Source: Streptomyces sp. KMM 9044
GTDB taxonomy: Bacteria > Actinomycetota > Actinomycetes > Streptomycetales > Streptomycetaceae
Assembly (NCBI RefSeq): GCF_024701375.2
Contig: NZ_CP113910.1
Coordinates: 2,666,001 to 2,730,000 of the forward strand
Length of the DNA stretch: 64,000 bases
Reading direction: 5' to 3'
How positions within the stretch are numbered: position 1 is the first letter of the stretch; every line of letters begins with the position of its first letter. The translations under genes and the position numbers were made by a program. This document shows positions 10,478-18,000 of the stretch, one piece after another. Below the pieces are notes generated by a model. That model was not told where the DNA came from and ran no database searches. It saw only the letters and a list, made by a program, of their open reading frames with translations.

Positions 10478-11296
10478 TCAGCCGAGCGCCAGCAGGACCG
10501 CCAGCAGCACGGCGCCGGCCAGGGACGGGGCGATGATCTCGTAGGCCCACCGCACGCTCGCCTCGCCCTGGGCGTGCGCCTCGCCCGCGTTCCTCTCGCG
10601 CAGCTCGCGCAGCTCGTCCATCGAGCCGTCGGTCCCCGCCCGTCCGCCTCCGCCGGGAGAGGCCCCGGCGCCCGGCGCGGCACGGTCCGAGGCCTGCGGG
10701 AGCCGTCGTGCCGCCCTCTTGCGGGCCCGCAGCGACACGGGCAGGGCCCACAGCTGGTACTTGGCGCCGGCCTCGGAGAAGACCTCGTTGGTGTAGCCGG
10801 AGCGCAGCGAGGAGACCTGCCCCCAGGGCAGCACGATCGTGCGGAACGGGTTGCGGACGCGCAGCCGGTCCTCGTTGGCGTACACCGCGGGGACCAGAGT
10901 GTAGGCCGCCACCAGGGGCACGACGAACAGCAGCGCGGCGAGCGCGAGCCACGGGGCGTCGCCCTCGCCGGCGAGCAGGGCGTCGACGCCGAGCCAGCAG
11001 ACGAGGCCGAGGATCAGCGCACCGCCGACAAACCCCGAGGTCGACCGGTACACCCGGTCGGCGTACCTGGGCTGCGGGCCCGCCGCCGCCTCCGGGTCCG
11101 CCGGGCTTTCCGGGCCCGCCGAAGCCGCGGCCGGGGAGGCCGCCGAGGACTCCGGTCCCGCCGAGGACTCCGCGGATTCGGAGGCGGCAGCGGACCCGGT
11201 GGAGGCGCTGCCGTCCTCCGTCCCGTCGGCGGGCTCGGTGGACGGGGCGGGCTCGGCGGGCTCCCGGTCGGACGGCTGAGGCTCGGGGGTCGTCAT
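10478..11296 (-). CDS. PH-domain membrane protein
   Basis: The protein has 272 residues from the ATG at 11296 (MTTPEPQPSDREPAEPAPST). The first 85 residues are an acidic Pro/Ala/Ser/Glu tract, predicted disordered. Two adjacent hydrophobic helices follow (GFVGGALILGLVCWLGVDAL and WLALAALLFVVPLVAAYTL). A bacterial PH domain follows (DRLRVRNPFRTIVLPWGQVS... KYQLWALPVSL), then a Gly/Ala/Arg linker and a final short hydrophobic helix (GAVLLAVLLAL). Function is unknown; such proteins are widespread in actinobacteria. Longer in-frame starts upstream would read through the 21-nt tandem repeats and are rejected. Confidence 0.82.
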   Translation of the reverse strand: MTTPEPQPSDREPAEPAPSTEPADGTEDGSASTGSAAASESAESSAGPESSAASPAAASAGPESPADPEAAAGPQPRYADRVYRSTSGFVGGALILGLVCWLGVDALLAGEGDAPWLALAALLFVVPLVAAYTLVPAVYANEDRLRVRNPFRTIVLPWGQVSSLRSGYTNEVFSEAGAKYQLWALPVSLRARKRAARRLPQASDRAAPGAGASPGGGGRAGTDGSMDELRELRERNAGEAHAQGEASVRWAYEIIAPSLAGAVLLAVLLALG

Positions 11297-11349
11297 GCCC
11301 CCGATTCTGCCCGACACCCGCAGCCGCACCGGCAGGCGGTGGGCGGGGG

Positions 11350-11412
11350 CGGGCGGGGGCGGGCGGAAGCCGGGCGGGGGCGGGCGGAAGCCGGGCGGGG
11401 GCGGGCGGAAGC
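11350..11412. repeat. three tandem copies of a 21-bp G-rich unit
   Basis: The unit CGGGCGGGGGCGGGCGGAAGC, given here as a 21-base description starting with CGGGCGGGGG, repeats exactly three times with a partial fourth. It lies in the divergent gap between the PH-domain gene and deoC, 51 bases upstream of the deoC operator, and has four or more G runs per two units, so it could form G-quadruplexes. Confidence 0.88.
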
Positions 11413-11462
11413 CGGGCGGGGCCCGCTCCTGTCGCCGGACGGGACGGAGGACTGTACAGCTG

Positions 11463-11474
11463 CTACGCGCGTAG
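11463..11474. promoter_or_regulatory. CTACGCGCGTAG operator, copy 2 (deoC)
   Basis: This palindrome is identical to those before the PNP and add genes. It sits directly upstream of, or overlapping, a likely -10 TATGCT (11476-11481), and a possible -35 (CTGTAC) lies upstream. A bound protein would block RNA polymerase, so repression is the simplest reading. Confidence 0.75.
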
Positions 11475-11493
11475 ATATGCTCGTCTGGTGACC

Positions 11494-12492
11494 ATGTCCT
11501 CCACTGCACCCTCCTCCCCCCAGCCCCCGCCGGCGCCCGAGCGGGTCGGTGCCCCCGCCGCGCTGGGCGACGTCACCGCGTCCGACAGCACGCTGCGCCG
11601 CTTCCTGCACGGGCTGCCCGGTGTCGACGCGGTCGGCCTGGAGGCGCGTGCCGCCTCGCTCGGCACCCGCTCGATCAAGACGACCGCGAAGGCGTACGCC
11701 ATCGACCTCGCCCTCTCGATGGTCGACCTGACGACGCTGGAAGGCGCGGACACCCCGGGCAAGGTCCGGGCGCTCGGCGCGAAGGCGGTCCGCCCCGACC
11801 CCTCCGACCGCACGGCTCCCGCCACGGCCGCGGTCTGCGTCTACCCCGACATGGTGGCGACGGCCAGGGAGACCGTCGCCGGCTCCACGGTCAAGGTCGC
11901 CTCCGTCGCCACCGCCTTCCCGGCCGGCCGCGCCCCGCTCGCCGTCAAGCTGGCCGACGTCCGGGAGGCCGTCGCCGCCGGTGCCGACGAGATCGACATG
12001 GTCATCGACCGCGGCGCGTTCCTCGCGGGGAACTACCGGAAGGTGTTCGACGAGATCACCGCCGTGAAGGAGACCTGCGGGGCGAGCGCCCGACTGAAGG
12101 TCATCTTCGAGACGGGCGAGCTGTCGACGTACGACAACATCCGCCGGGCGAGCTGGCTCGGCATGCTGGCCGGCGCGGACTTCATCAAGACCTCGACCGG
12201 CAAGGTGGCGGTGAACGCCACGCCCGCCAACACGCTCCTGATGCTGGAGGCGGTCCGCGACTTCCGTGCGCAGACCGGGGTCCAGGTCGGTGTGAAGCCG
12301 GCCGGCGGCATCCGCACCACCAAGGACGCGATCAAGTTCCTCGTGCTGGTCAACGAGACCGTCGGCGAGGACTGGCTGGACAACCACTGGTTCCGCTTCG
12401 GTGCCTCCTCACTTCTGAACGACCTGCTGATGCAGCGCCAGAAGCTGGCCACCGGCCGCTACTCCGGCCCCGACTACGTGACGGTGGACTGA
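11494..12492 (+). CDS. deoC: deoxyribose-phosphate aldolase
   Basis: The protein has 332 residues from the ATG at 11494; a GTG two codons earlier is an alternative for a leaderless transcript. The DERA barrel shows VCVYPDMVATAR, KVASVATAFPAGRAP, EIDMVIDRGAFLAGNY, LKVIFETGEL and GADFIKTSTGK, in which the lysine at about residue 232 forms the Schiff base. It cleaves 2-deoxyribose-5-phosphate to acetaldehyde and glyceraldehyde-3-phosphate. The aldehyde dehydrogenase genes that follow (5-base gap, then overlap) could oxidise the acetaldehyde. The N-terminal 40 residues are a Pro/Ala-rich extension plus a helical segment longer than in E. coli DeoC, as usual in actinobacteria. Confidence 0.95.
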   Translation: MSSTAPSSPQPPPAPERVGAPAALGDVTASDSTLRRFLHGLPGVDAVGLEARAASLGTRSIKTTAKAYAIDLALSMVDLTTLEGADTPGKVRALGAKAVRPDPSDRTAPATAAVCVYPDMVATARETVAGSTVKVASVATAFPAGRAPLAVKLADVREAVAAGADEIDMVIDRGAFLAGNYRKVFDEITAVKETCGASARLKVIFETGELSTYDNIRRASWLGMLAGADFIKTSTGKVAVNATPANTLLMLEAVRDFRAQTGVQVGVKPAGGIRTTKDAIKFLVLVNETVGEDWLDNHWFRFGASSLLNDLLMQRQKLATGRYSGPDYVTVD

Positions 12493-12497
12493 TCACC

Positions 12498-14069
12498 ATG
12501 ACCAAGAAGAACAAGAAGACCAAGAAGAGCAGGACCGCCCCCGCGCAGGCCGCCGCGGCCGGCGGGACCACCCCGGCGGCCACCGTCCGGGCCACCGCCC
12601 GGACCGCCCCCGCACAGGTCGCCCCCGCGCGCTCGTCCGCGTTCGAGTACGCCCCGGCGCCGGAGTCCCGCGCGGTCGTCGACATCGCTCCGTCCTACGG
12701 CCTGTTCGTCGACGGCGAGTTCGCCGAGGCCGCCGACGGCCGGGTCTTCAAGACCGTCAGCCCCGCCACCGAGGAGGTCCTCTCCGAGGTCGCGCAGGCC
12801 GGTGAGGCGGATGTGGACCGCGCGGTGAAGGCGGCCGGGAAGGCCTTCGCGACCTGGTCGGCGCTGCCCGGCGCGGAGCGGGCGAAGTACCTGTTCCGCA
12901 TCGCCCGGATCATCCAGGAGCGCAGCCGCGAACTGGCCGTCCTGGAGACGCTGGACAACGGCAAGCCGATCAGGGAGACGCGCGACGCCGACCTGCCCCT
13001 GGTCGCCGCGCACTTCTTCTACTACGCGGGCTGGGCCGACAAGCTCGAGCACGCCGGTTACGGAGCGAACCCGCGCCCCCTGGGCGTCGCCGGCCAGGTC
13101 ATCCCGTGGAACTTCCCGCTGCTGATGCTCGCGTGGAAGATCGCGCCGGCGCTCGCGACCGGCAACACGGTCGTGCTGAAGCCGGCCGAGACCACCCCCC
13201 TCTCCGCCCTGTTCTTCGCGGACGTCTGCCGCCAGGCGGGCCTGCCCCGGGGTGTCGTCAACATCCTTCCCGGATACGGCGACGCGGGCGCCGCGCTGGT
13301 CGCCCACCCGGACGTGCGCAAGGTCGCCTTCACCGGCTCCACGGCGGTCGGCAAGCAGATCGCGCGGACCGTCGCCGGGACCCGCAAGAAGCTCACGCTC
13401 GAACTCGGCGGCAAGGGCGCCAACATCGTCTTCGACGACGCCCCGATCGACCAGGCCGTCGAGGGCATCGTGAACGGCATCTTCTTCAACCAGGGCCAGG
13501 TCTGCTGCGCGGGCTCCCGCCTGCTGGTCCAGGAGTCGATCCAGGACGAACTGCTGGAGTCCCTCAAGCGCAGGCTCGCCACGCTGCGGCTGGGCGACCC
13601 GCTGGACAAGAACACCGACATCGGGGCGATCAACTCCTCCGAGCAGCTCGCGCGGATCACCTCGCTCGTCGAGCAGGGCGAGGCCGAGGGCGCCGAACGC
13701 TGGTCACCTGCCTGCGAACTCCCGGAGAACGGCTACTGGTTCGCGCCGACGCTGTTCACCGGCGTCACCCAGGCACACACGGTCGCACGGGACGAGATCT
13801 TCGGCCCGGTGCTGTCGGTGCTCAGCTTCCGGACCCCGGACGAGGCCGTCGCCAAGGCCAACAACACGCCGTACGGCCTGTCGGCGGGCATCTGGACGGA
13901 GAAGGGCTCCCGCATCCTGGCCGTCGCGAACAAGCTCCGCGCGGGCGTCGTCTGGTCCAACACGTTCAACAAGTTCGATCCCACCTCGCCGTTCGGCGGC
14001 TACAAGGAGTCGGGATTCGGCCGCGAGGGCGGCCGCCACGGCCTGGAGGCGTACCTCGATGTCCGATAA
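12498..14069 (+). CDS. NAD(P)-dependent aldehyde dehydrogenase
   Basis: This 523-residue protein has an unusual Lys-rich start (MTKKNKKTKKSRTAP) and an Ala/Pro linker before the ALDH fold begins near residue 70. Catalytic and cofactor motifs are intact: IPWNFPLLMLAWKIAPALA, FTGSTAVGK, LELGGKGANIVF with the general-base glutamate, and the nucleophile C336 in FNQGQVCCAGSR. EIFGPVLSV and PFGGYKESGFGREGG close the fold. It lies 5 bases after deoC, so its likely role is disposal of acetaldehyde from deoxyribose catabolism; that is context-based inference. Confidence 0.92.
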   Translation: MTKKNKKTKKSRTAPAQAAAAGGTTPAATVRATARTAPAQVAPARSSAFEYAPAPESRAVVDIAPSYGLFVDGEFAEAADGRVFKTVSPATEEVLSEVAQAGEADVDRAVKAAGKAFATWSALPGAERAKYLFRIARIIQERSRELAVLETLDNGKPIRETRDADLPLVAAHFFYYAGWADKLEHAGYGANPRPLGVAGQVIPWNFPLLMLAWKIAPALATGNTVVLKPAETTPLSALFFADVCRQAGLPRGVVNILPGYGDAGAALVAHPDVRKVAFTGSTAVGKQIARTVAGTRKKLTLELGGKGANIVFDDAPIDQAVEGIVNGIFFNQGQVCCAGSRLLVQESIQDELLESLKRRLATLRLGDPLDKNTDIGAINSSEQLARITSLVEQGEAEGAERWSPACELPENGYWFAPTLFTGVTQAHTVARDEIFGPVLSVLSFRTPDEAVAKANNTPYGLSAGIWTEKGSRILAVANKLRAGVVWSNTFNKFDPTSPFGGYKESGFGREGGRHGLEAYLDVR

Positions 14070-14997
14070 GACCGACAAGAACGTGCAGGCCGGCGGGGCC
14101 GGGACGGCCGAACAGCCGCGGCTGAGCGTCTTCAAGACCTACAAGCTGTACGTCGGCGGGAAGTTCCCGCGTTCGGAGAGCGGCCGGGTGTACGAGGTGA
14201 CGGACCCCCAGGGCACATGGCTCGCCAACGCCCCGCTGTCGTCCCGCAAGGACGCCCGTGACGCGGTGGTCGCCGCCCGCAAGGCGTTCGGCGGCTGGTC
14301 GGGGGCGACCGCGTACAACCGCGGTCAGGTCCTCTACCGCGTCGCGGAGATGCTGGAGGGCCGCCGGGAGCAGTTCGTGCGGGAGGTCGCCGACGCGGAG
14401 GGCCTGTCGCGGGCGAAGGCCGCGGCACAGGTGGACGCGGCGGTGGACCGCTGGGTCTGGTACGCGGGCTGGACGGACAAGATCGCCCAGATCATCGGCG
14501 GCGGGAACCCGGTCGCGGGCCCGTTCTTCAACCTGTCGTCCCCCGAACCGACCGGTGTGGTCGCCGTCCTGGCGCCCCGGGAGTCGTCGTTCCTGGGCCT
14601 GGTCTCGGTTCTCGCCCCGGTGATCGCGACCGGCAACACCGCGGTCGTCGTCGCCTCGGAGAAGGCCCCGCTCCCGGCACTCTCGCTCGGCGAGGTCCTG
14701 GCCACCTCCGACGTGCCCGGCGGCGTGGTCAACCTCCTGTCCGGCCGTACGGCGGAGATCGCCGCGCCGCTGGCCGCGCACCAGGACGTCAACGCGATCG
14801 ACCTCGCGGGCGCCGACGAGGCACTCGCGAAGGACCTGGAGACCGCCGCGGCCGACAACCTCAAGCGCGTCCTGCGTCCACAGCCTGTGGACGACTGGTC
14901 GACCATGCCGGGGACGGACCGCATGACGGCGTTCCTGGAGACCAAGACGGTCTGGCACCCGACGGGTTCCCTGGGCGCCTCGGGCTCCGCGTACTGA
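14059..14997 (+). CDS. short aldehyde dehydrogenase-like protein lacking the catalytic cysteine
   Basis: A 312-residue protein begins MSDKTDKNVQAGGAG, its start overlapping the end of the active ALDH gene by 11 bases, so the two are translationally coupled. It matches the N-terminal cofactor-binding half of ALDH (YVGGKFPRSESGR, EPTGVVAVLAPRESSFLGL, IATGNTAVVVASEKAPLPA). The catalytic half is absent and the whole protein contains no cysteine. It cannot be a classical ALDH and is more likely a structural or regulatory partner of the preceding enzyme. Confidence 0.85.
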   Translation: MSDKTDKNVQAGGAGTAEQPRLSVFKTYKLYVGGKFPRSESGRVYEVTDPQGTWLANAPLSSRKDARDAVVAARKAFGGWSGATAYNRGQVLYRVAEMLEGRREQFVREVADAEGLSRAKAAAQVDAAVDRWVWYAGWTDKIAQIIGGGNPVAGPFFNLSSPEPTGVVAVLAPRESSFLGLVSVLAPVIATGNTAVVVASEKAPLPALSLGEVLATSDVPGGVVNLLSGRTAEIAAPLAAHQDVNAIDLAGADEALAKDLETAAADNLKRVLRPQPVDDWSTMPGTDRMTAFLETKTVWHPTGSLGASGSAY

Positions 14998-15020
14998 CCG
15001 AGCGGCTCTGTACATCCCAC

Positions 15021-15058
15021 GCGGGTGGTACCGGCGGCTTTTTGCCGGGACCACCCGC
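15021..15058. terminator. bidirectional terminator at the left edge of the accessory island
   Basis: GCGGGTGGT and a second arm CCGGC pair with GCCGG and ACCACCCGC around a loop that contains five T residues. The stem is about 14 bp with one mismatch. It separates the ALDH operon from the converging 1857-residue ATPase gene. Confidence 0.85.
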
Positions 15059-15071
15059 TTTCCCTTACCTG

Positions 15072-18000
15072 TCAGTCGAACGCCGTTCTGGTTCCGCCTC
15101 CGTGCTCGGTGAACCGTGGGCGGCACTGGATCTTGACGGTTCCCTGAGTGAAGGCTTCGTCCGTCGCCTTGCTCGACCAGAGGTAGGCCTCCCCCGGCTG
15201 CAGGGCCGCCATCTTCTGCGGTGTGAGGCCGCCCAGGGCGGTGTTCACCTTCTGCAGGTACTTGAGCCACGCCGGTGATGTGAACTTGTGCAGCACGATT
15301 TCACTGGACAGCTCGATCAGTGCCGTCGGAACGGACGGCGGGTCCTGACTGGCGACGATGACAGACATCCCTTTGTGCCGCATTTCGCGGACACTCGAGA
15401 CGAGCCCCGCCACCAGGCCTCCGCTGTCCGCGTACTTGTGCGCCTCGTCGAAGACGACGAGCTTGTTGAATGTCTCGTCCGACTGGCGGGCCTCTGCGAA
15501 CAGCTGCATCAGCACAACGAACAGACCGAGCGCATCGCTCTTCTCGATGTCGTCGGAGCGTACGTCGACGATGATCAGCCGTCCGGGCCGCACCAGATCA
15601 CGCAACCGGGTGGAGTCGTCGATGAAGTTCTCCGCCAGCTCCAGCCTCGCCTTGGCCTGCTTCTTGAGGTGATCGGCGAGTTCAGAGTCCTCGATACCCT
15701 GGCGGACGGCGTCCAGGGTGAGGTTCTTGCGGTTCTCCTTTATGATCCGGTTGACCTGCCGGATGTAGGTGGCCTGATTGCCCACGGCCCCCATGAGGAA
15801 ACGCCAGTGGCTTCGCTTGAGTTCGGAGGAGGCGAAGGTCAGCGGCCGGATCTCCAGGTCCGGGAACTCTTCCCTCCGCTCCTCCAGGTTCTCCGCGGGG
15901 ACGAGCATCATCACGTCCTCCAGCCCCACCGGCTCGGCGCCGTAACGCAGTCGCAGGGCGGCCCGCTGCCCCCCGTCGTCATTGGGGCGGATCATGCTGG
16001 TGAACTCAGGGGCGTAGTCGGACGTCTCGCTGTAGTGGAACACCATGCTCGCCAACGGCCTGCCGAGCCGGTTGATTCCGGGCACGGGCCGGGAGGCCAT
16101 CTCCAGGATGGCACCCAGGGTGTAGCTCTTGCCGCCGCCCTGGACGCCGAACAGGCTCATCGTGTGGGTCTCGTAGAGGTCCAGGGCGACCCGGCGGCCC
16201 GCACTGGTGCCCAGGAGGCCGTACTGGGGTGAGGGCTGGGCGACGCCCAGCATGACTTCGGCAGCCGTTCCCTCAGGGCCTTCGGTGCCGTCGACCGTGT
16301 GCGCGGTCCCGACGTCCGGGACCGGGCGGAGTGGTGGATCGTCGCCGTCGGCACGCTGTGGTTCGAGCTCCGCCGACGGCCGCTCCCGCGGTTCTGCCTC
16401 GGACGGCTCCTGCTCCGGTTCGCCGACCGCATTTTCCTCCGCGCCCGGTTCCGCCCCGCGCCCCGGATCGTCGTCCTCGGTCTCCAGAGGGAGCGGCCCG
16501 GGGTCGTCCGGCACCGTCCGCTCGCGTTCCCGCGGTCGGAGCGTAGCTGCCGTCGCGGCATCCCGGTCCCCGGGGGGCGCGGGATGCGTACCCGGCTGCG
16601 AGCCCGAGCGCTCCGGTTCCGTTCCGTCCTCGCTCTCCCCGGCTGCCTCGGAGCGCTCTGCCTCGTCCGCCGGGCCGTGCAGATACTCCGTCCGGATCTC
16701 GTCGAGCATCCGCAGTGCCTGCCCCCGGCCGACCCGGTGGTAGGTGATGCCGTCGGCGGTTTCGATGTCCAGTCCGTTCGCGGACAGGTCGAAGACCAGG
16801 CCGGTAGCGGTGAACTCCCAGGTGAAGTGGTGGTCCAAGTGGTCGAGTAGCCAGCGCGCCTCCTCCCGGGCCTTCGCGGAGAAGAGGCCGTACCGGTCCG
16901 CGCGTGCGAGGTAGTGGCCCAGCAGTGTGCGCAGAGTGACGTTCTGCAGGGGGCGGTCGCTGCGAGCAATGGACGGGTCGAACAGTCCGCCGAGCACCCG
17001 CCGGGTGTTGTCCAGCTGGGTGTGGATCCGCTGCCGTGTCGACTCCAGGGACGCCGGGCCTCCCGTACCGGTGAAGCACTTGACCTCGACCAGCCGGCAG
17101 GTAATGGTCGCCCGTTCGGCATCCAGGTCGAACAGAGCGAGGTCGGTACGGTGCAGCCTGACCTCCGTGTCGCCCGCGGCCGAGCGCCGCTGCTGTTCGG
17201 CGTAGAGCTCGGGATGCGCGTCGAGGGGCACCAGGATCTGATGCCGCAGCGCGCTGCGGTGCTCCAGGTACAGGCGGGCCAGTGCCAGCCCCACCACCTC
17301 GGTGCGTCCGCTCTCACTCAGCGCCGCCAGTTTGAAGGCCAGGTTGCCCGACAGTTCCCGCAGCTGGTCAAAGAAGGTGCGGACATGGCGCTGCTCGATG
17401 CTCAGTCTGCGGTCCGCGAGGACCGGTTCGAGTAACGCCCTCAACTCGTCGACGGAGCGTGAGGAGACCACGATGTGGCTGCTCATACCCGCCACCGAGG
17501 AGGCTGTGTAGTCGATGACGTACTCGGCCCGGTTCGGGCGTCCGTGGTCGAAGTACTCGGCACCGAGTGTGCGGTCCACGGTGATCACCCAGTCGCTCAT
17601 GCGGTGCACGTCGTGCAGCAGTGAGCGGTCGTCCGTCCCGAGGCTGAGGCTGATCTGGGGCAGCATGCCGGGCCGGGGCTCCCCCGCGGTGGCCGCGACC
17701 ACGGCGGCCGACACGGTGGCAGGCAGTGTGGCCAGCAGGTCTCCGGTGATCTCCGCGCCGGGCAGCGGGTCCGTCGCGCCGTGCCGGGGGCGGCGGCTCC
17801 AGGTGGCCGATTCTCCACCCTCGCTGTAGTGGCTGGTCATCTCCTGCACGAGTCCGTGCACAGCGGCCCGGCCCGAGACGGGCCGGCCGGGAGCGATGTC
17901 ATGGCGCTCGCCGCCGAACGGCGCGAACAGGAAGCTGAGATGTGCGGGAAAGCCCTCGCCGCCGGAGGTGAGATCGGCGAGGTCCCGTACGACGACCGAC

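Noticed and set aside
11350..11412. CRISPR-like array
   Set aside because: The 21-bp units are contiguous with no spacers and no cas genes are present, so it is a simple tandem repeat.
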